Positions 16,334-23,919 of a DNA stretch of 30,352 bases are shown here, in pieces (positions within the stretch are counted from its first letter, which is position 1; each line of letters starts with the position of its first letter). The stretch spans positions 1 through 30,352 of the forward strand of contig JAFPSR010000080.1 in NCBI GenBank assembly GCA_017413675.1, in the 5' to 3' direction. The notes beneath the pieces were generated by a model that was not told the DNA's origin, searched no databases, and was given only the letters and a program-made list of their open reading frames with translations. The DNA is from Clostridia bacterium. GTDB lineage: Bacteria; Bacillota_A; Clostridia; Christensenellales; UBA1750. A program made the translations under genes and the position numbers.

Positions 16334-17446
16334 GTGTCCAATGTATTTGCCGCACTTCTGAAACTGAAAAGGCCGATACGGTATCTGATCGCACTGGCTT
16401 TCCTCGGACTTCTGGTACTGCTTCTGGTTTTCGGGATCCGGGCCTGCCGGTCCAAGCCGGCATCCAGTTATGAAAAAGGCGGACTGCGGGTCGCGGTTAC
16501 GGAATCGACTCCGGTCGTGGAGATCAGGAACGGGTTTGCCGTTTTGAACCAGGGAAAACTGATGGCATATGACCGGACCGGGAAATATATGTGGGATTAC
16601 ACGATGGGTTCTTCGGGAGGAGACATTTATGTCCGTTCCGGAACGAACCTGATCGCCATGTGGGGCGGGAAGGATCTTGTCCTGCTGAGCCATGCGGGAA
16701 AAGTGGAGTTTTCCGGTTCCATGCATGGCGTCATCCAGTCGGTCCGATGCGGGAACGAACAGGCAGCCGTCTGCATCGAGGGAGATAAAGCAATCCTGGT
16801 GATCGACCGGAGCGGCAAGACGCTGGACAGCATCAGCATTACGCAGGGAAGCCTGGTCAATTACGATTTTACGTCCACGGACATGATGTATGTCCTTACA
16901 TTGGATGCTTCCGGGGTAGCGGTCCGGAGCGATTTGAGCATCTATCAGGCGGGAAAACTGCTGACCGCAAACTATACGTTCCGGGATGAGATGTTTCATT
17001 CCGTATATTTTGACCAGACGAATCTCTATCTGATCGGGACGACGCACCTGGTTGTCCTTCCGCAGAATGCGTCCATAGACCAGGCGAAGAAGTATGTCAT
17101 GAAGGGCTGGACGCTGATGGACTATGCGGACAATGGCGGGAAGATGGGCTTATTGTTTGCATCCATGAACGATGAAGGGATTATAGACAAGACAAGACTG
17201 AAGTATTTCCGGGACGGGACCCTGACAGACATGGTTCTTCCCGCGGAATGTATGCGGGTCTGTGTGTACCAGGATAAAGTTTACGGGATCCAGGAACAGC
17301 AATTGTATATCCACAATCTCCGTACGGGCGTCCAGACTTCGGTTTCGGCATCCCGGCAGACGGTGGATGTTCTGGACGTTTTCAAGAACGGATGTTTCCT
17401 CAGCCGGCAGGCAGATGGAGTCTATATCTGCGAACTGTCCGCTTAG
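16334..17446 (+). CDS. DUF5711-like membrane-anchored protein
   Basis: This 370-residue protein has a short basic cytoplasmic start and one membrane helix at about residues 16-36. A long extracellular part follows, made of repeated short beta-strand units of the kind IRNGFAVLNQGKLMAYDRTGK, suggesting a beta-propeller. It resembles the DUF5711 family of Clostridia, whose function is unknown. I prefer the GTG at 16334: AAGGAG (16321-16326) is seven bases from it, but only one base from the upstream ATG at 16328. Downstream are a CvpA-like gene (28 bases away) and a phosphotransferase gene, all on the same strand and probably one transcript. No catalytic motif is visible, so it may be a sensor or scaffold at the cell surface. 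Confidence 0.7.
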   Translation: MSNVFAALLKLKRPIRYLIALAFLGLLVLLLVFGIRACRSKPASSYEKGGLRVAVTESTPVVEIRNGFAVLNQGKLMAYDRTGKYMWDYTMGSSGGDIYVRSGTNLIAMWGGKDLVLLSHAGKVEFSGSMHGVIQSVRCGNEQAAVCIEGDKAILVIDRSGKTLDSISITQGSLVNYDFTSTDMMYVLTLDASGVAVRSDLSIYQAGKLLTANYTFRDEMFHSVYFDQTNLYLIGTTHLVVLPQNASIDQAKKYVMKGWTLMDYADNGGKMGLLFASMNDEGIIDKTRLKYFRDGTLTDMVLPAECMRVCVYQDKVYGIQEQQLYIHNLRTGVQTSVSASRQTVDVLDVFKNGCFLSRQADGVYICELSA

Positions 17447-17474
17447 GAAGACAGCCGAAAAGGAGGGGAAATAG

Positions 17475-18191
17475 GTGAACATTGTGGATCTGGCATTGAT
17501 CTTTCTGATCCTGCTCAGCGTCCTGTTCGGGATTTACCGGGGATTCCTGCGCTCGATGATCAATGTTCTGGTTCTCCTTCTGAGTTTTGCCCTTGCACTG
17601 TGGATTTCCCCCCTGCTCTCCAGAGTCATTGCCGCAAAGGAGAATTCGATTCTGTACAGAATGATCGAATATACGGAAGGGGCTTCCAGAATTCCTTCCA
17701 TCGAAGAAGCCAGGATGGATGTTGCGGAACTGACGGAAGACGAAATCAATGAACTGGTGGAAGCGGCTGCCTTTACGGATCCAATCCCGAAACTCCTGAA
17801 AAAGAACCTGACGGAACAGGCCTACAGGAAGGACGGACTCATTACGGTTGAGGAGTATTTCAACCGTTCGCTGGTGGATATTACGCTGAATCTGTTCAGT
17901 TGTTTTGTATTGGCTGTTTTCTTTTATATCCTGTTCAGCATTCTGGTCGCGTGTGTCGATTATGTTGTGCAGTTTCCGGTGCTGGCCATCGGGGATGGGG
18001 TTTTCGGCGCCGTATTCGGAGCGCTGCGCGGTGTTCTGCTGTGTATGATCCTGTTCCTGGTGGTTCCTGCTGTCCTGTCTGTGATTCCTTCCAATATATC
18101 CGTGGTGGAAAAACTGGTGAACGGGAGCACTCTGTTCGGCTGGTTTATCCGTTATAATTTCTTCCTGATGGGGATCCGGGGAACGGTGTAA
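17475..18191 (+). CDS. CvpA family membrane protein
   Basis: This 238-residue protein opens with MNIVDLALIFLILLSVLFGI, then YRGFLRSMI, the characteristic start of CvpA/colicin V production family proteins. It has about four membrane helices: two at the N-terminus (residues 4-45) and two in the C-terminal half (about 135-160 and 175-205). Between them is a soluble acidic loop (about 60-125), longer than in classic CvpA. The C-terminal FGAVFGALRGVLL matches the family repeat. The GTG at 17475 follows AAGGAGGGG. CvpA proteins have been linked to envelope maintenance and colicin V export, but their biochemical activity is not settled. The gene lies between the DUF5711-like gene and the phosphotransferase in a tight operon. 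Confidence 0.82.
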   Translation: MNIVDLALIFLILLSVLFGIYRGFLRSMINVLVLLLSFALALWISPLLSRVIAAKENSILYRMIEYTEGASRIPSIEEARMDVAELTEDEINELVEAAAFTDPIPKLLKKNLTEQAYRKDGLITVEEYFNRSLVDITLNLFSCFVLAVFFYILFSILVACVDYVVQFPVLAIGDGVFGAVFGALRGVLLCMILFLVVPAVLSVIPSNISVVEKLVNGSTLFGWFIRYNFFLMGIRGTV

Positions 18192-18206
18192 ACAAGGGGA
18201 TATGGT

Positions 18207-19187
18207 ATGGATAGAATCATCTGTTCTTCGGTTCTCAAGGAATATGATTTAGGGGAAAAATGCCTTTCGGTCCTCCCGTTGACGGGGGGACTTCTGCATA
18301 GAATGCTCCGGTTGGACACGGATTCCGGCAGTTATGCCGTCAAGGTCCTGAATCCGGAAATTGTGAAAAGGCCGGCGGCCCTCGGTGATCTGGAATACGG
18401 GGAAGACCTGGCCCGGGCCTGCCTGCAGTCCGGGATCCCGGCGGTAACAGCCCTGCGCAGAAGGGGCAGAAGCGTTACCCGTCTGGATGTAGCAGGGATC
18501 GGGAATGTTTCCGTGATGGTTTTCCCGTATGTGGACGCAGTCATGAACCGGGACCCCCTGGACCCGAAGGAAGCCGCGAAACTGATGGGGGCCCTGCACG
18601 GAATCCATCAGACAGGGATCCGGGGGAAACAGGGGAAGGAAGGAATTGCGGATGCAGCCTTTCCGGTGTATGCCCAAAGAGCGGAAAAGGCAGGAGAACC
18701 GTTTGCCCCGCTGTTGTTTTCGCTTGTACCTGAACTGGTCCGGATCCAGGAAGCCGCGGGAAAGGCATTGCAGAATGCGGAGAACCGGATTGTAATCAGT
18801 CACCGGGACCTGGACAGGAAGAATGTCCTGTGGAACAGACAGCGCCACCCCTATCTGATAGACTGGGAAAGCGCCGGACCGGTTCCCAGAGCGCAGGAGG
18901 TCATTGATGTGGCCCTGTCCTGGGCACAGAAAGACGATGGGTCCGTGGATCTTCCACAGTTTGTTTTGCTGGTGGATTCCTATGAAGCACTCGGGGACCG
19001 CTTCTCGGAACAGGAAAAACGGAATGGATTCTATGAGAGTTTCCTGCCCCGGCTGGGCTGGCTCCGGTACAGCCTTGACCGTGCTCTGGAAGGAGACGGG
19101 GAGGACAGGCAAGCAGGCCGGGAACAGACAGAACTGACCCTGCGGCAGATGCAGGGGATTCTCAGCCTGGAATCTGCCGTAATCTGA
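18207..19187 (+). CDS. Aminoglycoside phosphotransferase/choline kinase-fold protein
   Basis: This 326-residue protein has the kinase fold of the APH and CotS-like families. The catalytic loop HRDLDRKNVLW is at residues 199-209, and the metal-binding Asp219 lies in IDWES. The N-terminal lobe contains YAVKVLNPE, with the ATP-binding lysine. These proteins phosphorylate small molecules such as aminoglycosides, choline or homoserine. The chromosomal position in an operon with two membrane proteins argues for a housekeeping or envelope substrate rather than drug resistance. The ATG at 18207 follows AAGGGGA by six bases, 15 bases after the CvpA-like stop. A strong terminator follows at 19277. The substrate is not identified. 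Confidence 0.83.
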   Translation: MDRIICSSVLKEYDLGEKCLSVLPLTGGLLHRMLRLDTDSGSYAVKVLNPEIVKRPAALGDLEYGEDLARACLQSGIPAVTALRRRGRSVTRLDVAGIGNVSVMVFPYVDAVMNRDPLDPKEAAKLMGALHGIHQTGIRGKQGKEGIADAAFPVYAQRAEKAGEPFAPLLFSLVPELVRIQEAAGKALQNAENRIVISHRDLDRKNVLWNRQRHPYLIDWESAGPVPRAQEVIDVALSWAQKDDGSVDLPQFVLLVDSYEALGDRFSEQEKRNGFYESFLPRLGWLRYSLDRALEGDGEDRQAGREQTELTLRQMQGILSLESAVI

Positions 19188-19276
19188 CTGAACAATCCGA
19201 TGATCTGCCGGCTGCTTCCCGTTTGTCCCAATAGTTGGGTAGGCGATCGCATCCTCAAATGATTCAGAAAAAAAGC

Positions 19277-19322
19277 AAAAAACTGCTCCGTGAAGCCGAC
19301 CGGCAACACGGAGCTGTTTTTT
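19277..19322. terminator. Bidirectional intrinsic terminator
   Basis: A long stem (19277-19292 with 19307-19322, one mismatch, 14-base loop) is flanked by six A on the left and six T on the right. It ends the phosphotransferase operon and the opposing arsR-family gene. Confidence 0.88.
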
Positions 19323-19336
19323 CTAGGGAACTTTTG

Positions 19337-19735
19337 TTATTCTGTCTGTTCCTGCCTGTGAAAATGGGTGTGGGAAGGAACAGGACACTGAAAATCAAAT
19401 ATATCATCAATCATCCGATGGACGAGGGAGGCATGTGTCGTATCGGCAAGACGATAATAGATTTCCTTCCCGGCCCGTTTTGAAGTAATCAGGCCGGCCT
19501 GGCGCAGAAGACGCAGATGGTGGGAAACGGCCGGAGCGGACATGCCGACTGCCGCAGCAATATCGCTGACACAGTCTTCGGTGTGGCAGAGAAGCCAGAG
19601 AATCCGCAGCCGCGTGCCATCACTGATCAGGGAGAACGTTTCGGCAACCTGAATGCAGGATTCCGGATCGGGAAGATCACCGAGCAGAGTTTCCGTGTCC
19701 CGTCCGTGCTCATGGGGAAGATGTTTGTTCTCCAC
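19337..19735 (-). CDS. ArsR/SmtB-family transcriptional regulator
   Basis: This 132-residue protein is a winged-helix repressor of the ArsR/SmtB family. The DNA-binding helices are at residues 57-80 (VSDIAAAVGMSAPAVSHHL), followed by the beta-wing SKRAGKEIYYRL. Candidate metal ligands are Cys55 in EDCVSD, and Asp98, His101, His106 and Asp110 in the last helix. The two ends are His-rich (His5, His8, His10; His122, His124, His126), and Cys117 lies near the C-terminal group. The classical alpha-5 zinc site is only partly matched. The start is the GTG at 19733-19735, with GGAGGTG upstream. No transporter or metal gene lies beside it in this window, so its target is elsewhere or it regulates only itself. 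It is divergent from the purine cluster. Confidence 0.87.
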   Translation of the reverse strand: MENKHLPHEHGRDTETLLGDLPDPESCIQVAETFSLISDGTRLRILWLLCHTEDCVSDIAAAVGMSAPAVSHHLRLLRQAGLITSKRAGKEIYYRLADTTHASLVHRMIDDIFDFQCPVPSHTHFHRQEQTE

Positions 19736-19769
19736 GCAAATCCACCTCCGTTATCTTGGCATTATTTGT

Positions 19770-19798
19770 AGTTTATCGCTTGCAAAGAAGCTTGTCAA
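19770..19798 (-). promoter_or_regulatory. Promoter for the ArsR-family gene
   Basis: On the minus strand a perfect TTGACA (19793-19798), 17 bases and TAAACT (19770-19775) precede the GTG start by about 35 bases. Short AAGC/GCTT repeats lie in the spacer but do not make a clear operator. Confidence 0.7.
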
Positions 19799-19833
19799 AT
19801 AGGGGAAGGAAGAGAAATCAAAGCCCAAAAACA

Positions 19834-19867
19834 CGAACATTAATTTTGGAATGTTATGAAATGTTCG
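19834..19867 (+). promoter_or_regulatory. PurR operator: paired inverted PurBoxes
   Basis: CGAACATTA (19834-19842) and its inverted partner AATGTTCG (19860-19867) are arranged so that CGAA and TTCG are separated by 26 bases. This is the geometry known for the two PurBoxes recognised by PurR of Bacillus and relatives, where PRPP relieves repression. It overlaps the predicted -35 and spacer of the purE promoter, so a bound repressor would block initiation. The purR gene itself is not in this window. Confidence 0.75.
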
Positions 19868-19874
19868 ATAGATT
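19846..19874 (+). promoter_or_regulatory. Promoter of the purine cluster
   Basis: TTGGAA (19846-19851), a 17-base spacer and TAGATT (19869-19874) sit inside the PurBox pair. This would leave a leader of about 260 bases before purE. Other -10-like sequences (TTAAAT at about 19885) exist, so the exact start is uncertain. Confidence 0.5.
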
Positions 19875-19910
19875 TAAAGATAAGTTAAATGTAAACGGAG
19901 CGTATTGCAA

Positions 19911-19924
19911 AATGTTCGGAAAAC
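19911..19924. promoter_or_regulatory. Third PurBox half-site in the purE leader
   Basis: AATGTTCGGAAAA is, on the minus strand, TTTTCCGAACATT, an almost perfect PurBox (AWWWCCGAACWWT). It has no inverted partner at the usual distance and lies downstream of the predicted transcription start. Confidence 0.5.
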
Positions 19925-19964
19925 GCCTACACTGCAGATAGATGAGGGAAGGGAAGGATGCAGC

Positions 19965-20042
19965 ATGAACCGCTTGATTCTGGATGTTTACGGGATGTCT
20001 GCAGCTCTTTTCTGTATCCATAAATGCATAGAATCTCAATGA
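19965..20042 (+). CDS. Possible 25-residue leader peptide before purE
   Basis: An ATG at 19965 is preceded by GGGAAGGGAAGG with reasonable spacing and opens a 25-codon frame ending in TGA at 20040-20042. The stop is only three bases before a terminator-like hairpin (20046-20073). This layout is that of a translated attenuator leader, although the peptide (starting [10 protein letters not shown]) is not rich in one amino acid. It has no known homologue that I recognise and could be chance. The rest of the leader, 19925-19964 and 20074-20142, shows no known riboswitch. Confidence 0.35.
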   Translation: MNRLILDVYGMSAALFCIHKCIESQ

Positions 20043-20045
20043 ATA

Positions 20046-20073
20046 CGCACAGGTTTTTCTGCGCGCATTTTTT
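20046..20073 (+). terminator. Terminator-like hairpin in the purE leader
   Basis: CGCACAG (20046-20052) can pair with CTGCGCG (20059-20065) with one A-C mismatch and a six-base loop, followed by CATTTTTT. It is weaker than the other terminators in this window. Upstream of purE it would act as an attenuator rather than a gene end. Confidence 0.4.
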
Positions 20074-20142
20074 ATTCCCGGAGATCTCCCGTGTCCGGCT
20101 TTCCGAACCGGGACGGTTGATGGGGAAGAAAGGGAGAACAAG

Positions 20143-20643
20143 ATGAAAAAGGTAGCCGTGATTATGGGCAGTGACAGCGACCTGGGCGTTGTCAAGGGAG
20201 CAATTGACCAGCTCCGTACATTGGAAATCCCGTTCGAAGCACATGTGATTTCCGCACACCGTTCCCCGGAAAAAGCTCGTTCGTTCGCGCTGGCAGCCAG
20301 GGATAACGGATTCGGCGTCATGATTTGCGCAGCGGGGATGGCCGCCCATCTGGCCGGCGTATTTGCTGCGGCAACGACACTGCCGGTAATCGGAATCCCT
20401 GTGAAGTCCGCCGTCCTGGACGGGATGGATGCCCTTCTGGCAACGGTGCAGATGCCTTCCGGGATGCCGGTGGCAACGGTAGCCATCAACGGTGCGGCAA
20501 ACGCGGCTTTGCTGGCAGCGCAGATCCTGGCTGTGGAAGATGAAGGTCTGGCGGGGAAACTGCAGGCACTTCGGGAAAAGCAGACAGCCGGGGTAGAAGA
20601 AAAAGACAGAAAACTGCAGGAACTTCTCAGCACGGAAGCCTGA
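20143..20643 (+). CDS. purE: 5-(carboxyamino)imidazole ribonucleotide mutase / AIR carboxylase
   Basis: PurE makes CAIR in de novo purine synthesis. The 166-residue protein has MGSDSD (residues 8-13), the catalytic SAHRSP (37-42), then [11 protein letters not shown] and [15 protein letters not shown]. The usual AGGAAHLPG is slightly changed here. In bacteria with class I PurE, PurK supplies N5-CAIR. No purK lies in this cluster, so either PurK is elsewhere or this is a CO2-using form; the sequence does not settle it for me. The ATG follows GGGAGAACAAG. It is the first structural gene after the PurBox promoter, with purC following 58 bases later. Confidence 0.93.
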   Translation: MKKVAVIMGSDSDLGVVKGAIDQLRTLEIPFEAHVISAHRSPEKARSFALAARDNGFGVMICAAGMAAHLAGVFAAATTLPVIGIPVKSAVLDGMDALLATVQMPSGMPVATVAINGAANAALLAAQILAVEDEGLAGKLQALREKQTAGVEEKDRKLQELLSTEA

Positions 20644-20701
20644 CAGGAACAAAGACAGAATAAACGGGCTGGACCCGGATTCACCGAAAGGAGATTTACA
20701 G

Positions 20702-21418
20702 ATGGATATCGTCAAGAAAGAGCAGCTTTATGAGGGAAAGGCAAAACGTGTTTATGCAACCAATGATCCCGATCTGTGCATCGTTGACTATAAGGATGAC
20801 GCGACCGCTCTGAACGGTCTCAAGCGCGGCACCATTGTGGGGAAAGGCGTGATCAATAACCGGGTGACCAACCACCTGATGCGGATGCTGGAAGAAAAAG
20901 GCATCCCCACGCATCTGGTTCGTGAACTCAGCGACCGGGAGACCCTGGTACGCAAGGTCAGCATCGTTCCTCTGGAAGTGGTTGTCCGCAATATTGCCGC
21001 CGGTTCTCTTTCCAAGCGTCTTGGCCTGCCGGAAGGAACCAAACTGAATAAAACGGTCCTGGAATACAGCTACAAGGATGATGCACTCGGAGACCCCATG
21101 GTCAATGAATACCATATCGCTGCCATGGGCTGGGTCAGCAAGGAAGATCTGGACCAGATTGCCGATTATGCACTGAAAGTGAATTCTTATCTGACCAAAT
21201 ACCTGCTCCCCTTCCATATTGAGCTTGTGGACTTTAAGCTTGAGTTCGGCAGAACAAGTGACGGCAGGATTGTGCTGGCTGACGAGATTTCTCCCGATAC
21301 ATGCCGCTTCTGGGATACGGAAACCCATGAGAAACTGGACAAGGACCGCTTCCGCCGGGATATGGGCGGTGTAGAAGACGCTTATCAGGAAATTCTGAAG
21401 CGCCTGATGGGTGACTGA
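20702..21418 (+). CDS. purC: Phosphoribosylaminoimidazole-succinocarboxamide synthase
   Basis: PurC joins aspartate to CAIR using ATP, giving SAICAR. The 238-residue length is standard for bacterial PurC. Visible family motifs are [10 protein letters not shown] near the N-terminus, [17 protein letters not shown] in the centre, VDFKLEFGR, and the second signature [14 protein letters not shown]. The ATG at 20702 has AAAGGAG upstream at ideal spacing. It lies 58 bases after purE and 35 before purF. purB, which removes fumarate from SAICAR, is not in the window. Confidence 0.96.
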   Translation: MDIVKKEQLYEGKAKRVYATNDPDLCIVDYKDDATALNGLKRGTIVGKGVINNRVTNHLMRMLEEKGIPTHLVRELSDRETLVRKVSIVPLEVVVRNIAAGSLSKRLGLPEGTKLNKTVLEYSYKDDALGDPMVNEYHIAAMGWVSKEDLDQIADYALKVNSYLTKYLLPFHIELVDFKLEFGRTSDGRIVLADEISPDTCRFWDTETHEKLDKDRFRRDMGGVEDAYQEILKRLMGD

Positions 21419-21453
21419 GAAACGTCTGAGGCAAAGCCAAAGGAGATTCATTT

Positions 21454-22854
21454 GTGTTTGGAATATACGATAAAAGCAAAATAGGGATTGTTTCCGCCGT
21501 CTATAATGCCCTGTATGCCCTGCAGCACCGTGGCCAGGAGAGCTGCGGGATCGCGATCAACAAACGGGGAATTATTACAGGACATAAGGGAATCGGGCTG
21601 GTGAATGATGTTTTTACGCCCGAGATTCTAGCCCAGCTTGAAGACGGTGAAATGGCTATCGGGGATACCTGCTACGGAACGGTGGCAAATCCGTCGCCCG
21701 TGGATGCACAGCCGTTGGTAGTCAATCACAGTAAAGGGAATATGGCCCTGTGCAGCAGCGGGAATCTGGTCAATGCGTTTGAAATGCGTATGCAGCTGGA
21801 AGACAGCGGAGCGATTTTTCATACCAATACAGATACCGAAGTCATTGCCTATGCCATAACCCAAGCCAGGATTCACAGTACTTCCATCGAGGAAGCTATT
21901 TCCAAGGCGATGGAGGAACTGCGCGGATCCTATACCATGCTGGTTATGTCTCCCCGGAAACTGATTGCTGCCCGGGATCCCAATGGGTTCCACCCCCTGT
22001 GCATCGGAATGGTCGGAGAGTCCTTCGTGTTTGCGACGGAGACCTGTGCACTGGATTCCGTCGGCGCAACGTTCCTGCGGGATGTGGATCCGGGGGAAAT
22101 CGTGATCTGTGACAGCAACGGATTACGCTCCATCCGTACACATTGCGAAAAGGTAAAAAAGAGCCTGTGTGTGTTTGAATATGTTTACTTCAGCCGTCCG
22201 GATTCCGTTGTGGACGGAAGCAGCGTACATAATGCCCGCCGCCGCGCCGGTGCGTTCCTGGCCTTACGGCATCCGGTCGATGCGGATGTTATCGTCGGCG
22301 TACCGGACAGCGGGTTGGATGCCGCACTGGGATTCTCCCAGCAGAGCGGGATTCCGTATGGGATCGGCTTCATTAAGAACAAGTACATCGGCCGTACTTT
22401 CATCCAGCCTACACAACAGGAGCGGGAGAACCTGGTTCGGATTAAACTGAATCCAGTGGAAGCAACCGTGAAAGGAAAGCGTGTAGTCTTAGTGGATGAT
22501 TCCATCGTTCGCGGAACCACTTCTGCCCGGATTGTCGGGATACTTCGGGAAGCCGGGGCCAAGGAAGTACATATGCGGATTTCCTCGCCGCCTTTCCTGC
22601 ATGCCTGTTATTATGGGACAGATATCGACGATGATACAAAACTCATCGCCAATAATCATTCCGTGGAAGAAATTGCCAGAATTATCAATGTCGACAGCCT
22701 TGGTTATCTGGCTTATGAAGATGTTGTGCAGCTGGCGGAGAAAGGCGGGGAATTCTGTACGGCATGCTTTGACGGGAAATATCCCGTGGAGCCGCCCAAA
22801 TACAGACAGAAGAGCCGTTATAACGAATATCTGCCGGAAAACGCACTGGATTAA
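21454..22854 (+). CDS. purF: Amidophosphoribosyltransferase with a degenerate glutaminase domain
   Basis: PurF makes 5-phosphoribosylamine from PRPP and glutamine-derived ammonia. The 466-residue protein keeps the phosphoribosyltransferase domain, with the PRPP motif VVLVDDSIVRGTTSAR. It also keeps the four cysteines that bind [4Fe-4S] in Bacillus PurF (CVFEYVYFSRPDS, HACYYGTD, FCTACFDG). The glutaminase domain is altered. Normal proteins start MCG(V/I)FGI with Cys1 as nucleophile, but this frame starts at GTG directly with FGIYD, and no in-frame upstream codon gives a Cys before a stop. The substrate-binding HVRY is DTCY (residues 71-74) and HNGNL is SSGNL (101-105). QHRGQES and the TDTEV aspartate remain. 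The GTG has AAAGGAG upstream. The changes suggest ammonia use, with glutaminase activity lost. Confidence 0.92.
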   Translation: MFGIYDKSKIGIVSAVYNALYALQHRGQESCGIAINKRGIITGHKGIGLVNDVFTPEILAQLEDGEMAIGDTCYGTVANPSPVDAQPLVVNHSKGNMALCSSGNLVNAFEMRMQLEDSGAIFHTNTDTEVIAYAITQARIHSTSIEEAISKAMEELRGSYTMLVMSPRKLIAARDPNGFHPLCIGMVGESFVFATETCALDSVGATFLRDVDPGEIVICDSNGLRSIRTHCEKVKKSLCVFEYVYFSRPDSVVDGSSVHNARRRAGAFLALRHPVDADVIVGVPDSGLDAALGFSQQSGIPYGIGFIKNKYIGRTFIQPTQQERENLVRIKLNPVEATVKGKRVVLVDDSIVRGTTSARIVGILREAGAKEVHMRISSPPFLHACYYGTDIDDDTKLIANNHSVEEIARIINVDSLGYLAYEDVVQLAEKGGEFCTACFDGKYPVEPPKYRQKSRYNEYLPENALD

Positions 22855-22878
22855 TCAAGTACAGACGGGAGAAATGAA

Positions 22879-23919
22879 ATGAGCAAGAGTTACTCCGAAG
22901 CATATAAACAGGCAGGAGTGGACATTACAGCCGGCTACCGGGCAGTGGAACTGATGCGCAAACACATTGTCCGCACGGTCACCGAAGGTGTACTGGGCGG
23001 GATCGGCGGTTTCGGAGGTATGTTCGAACTGAACACGGAGGGGATTCCCCATCCCGTGCTTGTGTCCGGGACAGACGGTGTGGGAACAAAGCTGAAGCTG
23101 GCATTCCTGATGGATCAGCATAACACGATCGGGATTGACTGTGTGGCAATGTGCGTCAATGATGTCATCTGCTGCGGAGCGAAACCCCTGTTCTTCCTGG
23201 ACTATATTGCCTGCGGCAGGAATGTCCCCGAAAAGATCGCGTCTATCGTGGAAGGCGTCAGTGAAGGATGCGTGCAGGCAGGAGCAGCCCTTGTGGGAGG
23301 CGAAACTGCCGAGATGCCCGGCTTCTATGATGAAAAGGAATATGACCTTGCCGGCTTCAGCGTCGGCGTGGTTGACAGGGACCGGATTATCGATCATGCT
23401 TCCATCCGTGCAGGGGACGTCATCCTGGCGCTGCCTTCCTCCGGAGCACATTCCAACGGTTTTTCCCTGATTCGGAAGATCTTCGATGTGGAGCATGCAG
23501 ATCTTGGAAAATATTATGAAGACCTGGGAACCACCCTGGGGGAAGCGCTTCTGTGTCCTACCCGGATCTATGTCAGGAGTGTCCTGAAGGCACATGAGCA
23601 GGTGACGCTCAAGGCGGTATCCCATATCACCGGCGGCGGTTTTTATGAGAATGTACCCCGGGCACTGCCGGAAGGATATGCGGCAGTAATTGAAAAAAAG
23701 AGCGTACGGACGCCCGCCCTCTTTGACCTGATTGCCAGGACGGGGGGGATCGATGAGAGAACCATGTTCAATACGTTCAATATGGGTGTCGGGATGACCC
23801 TCATCGTTGACAAGACAAAAGCCGACCAGGCTTTAGCCTGCCTGCGGGAAGCCGGGGAAGATGCCTATATTATCGGGCACGTGGAAAAGAATGCAGAGGG
23901 AGGCGCCGTGCTTTGCTAG
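22879..23919 (+). CDS. purM: Phosphoribosylformylglycinamidine cyclo-ligase
   Basis: PurM closes the imidazole ring, turning FGAM into AIR with ATP. The 346-residue protein is of normal length. It shows SYSEAYKQAGVDI at the start, GGFGGMFEL, SGTDGVGTKLKLA, the VNDVICCGAKPLFFLDY segment, LVGGETAEMPGFY and HITGGGFYENVPRALPEG, all typical of the family. The ATG at 22879 follows GGGAGAAATG. Its last codons overlap the start of purN by seven bases, so translation of the two is probably coupled. It has 24 bases separating it from purF. Confidence 0.96.
   Translation: MSKSYSEAYKQAGVDITAGYRAVELMRKHIVRTVTEGVLGGIGGFGGMFELNTEGIPHPVLVSGTDGVGTKLKLAFLMDQHNTIGIDCVAMCVNDVICCGAKPLFFLDYIACGRNVPEKIASIVEGVSEGCVQAGAALVGGETAEMPGFYDEKEYDLAGFSVGVVDRDRIIDHASIRAGDVILALPSSGAHSNGFSLIRKIFDVEHADLGKYYEDLGTTLGEALLCPTRIYVRSVLKAHEQVTLKAVSHITGGGFYENVPRALPEGYAAVIEKKSVRTPALFDLIARTGGIDERTMFNTFNMGVGMTLIVDKTKADQALACLREAGEDAYIIGHVEKNAEGGAVLC

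Noticed and set aside
19880..20142. A purine, PRPP or ZTP riboswitch in the purE leader.
   Set aside because: The conserved core sequences of these riboswitches are not visible in this stretch; only the weak hairpin and the small ORF were found.
21420..21460. A simple sequencing deletion as the sole cause of the missing PurF cysteine.
   Set aside because: A deletion is possible at the start codon, but it does not explain DTCY and SSGNL further inside the domain, so I keep genuine degeneration as the leading view.
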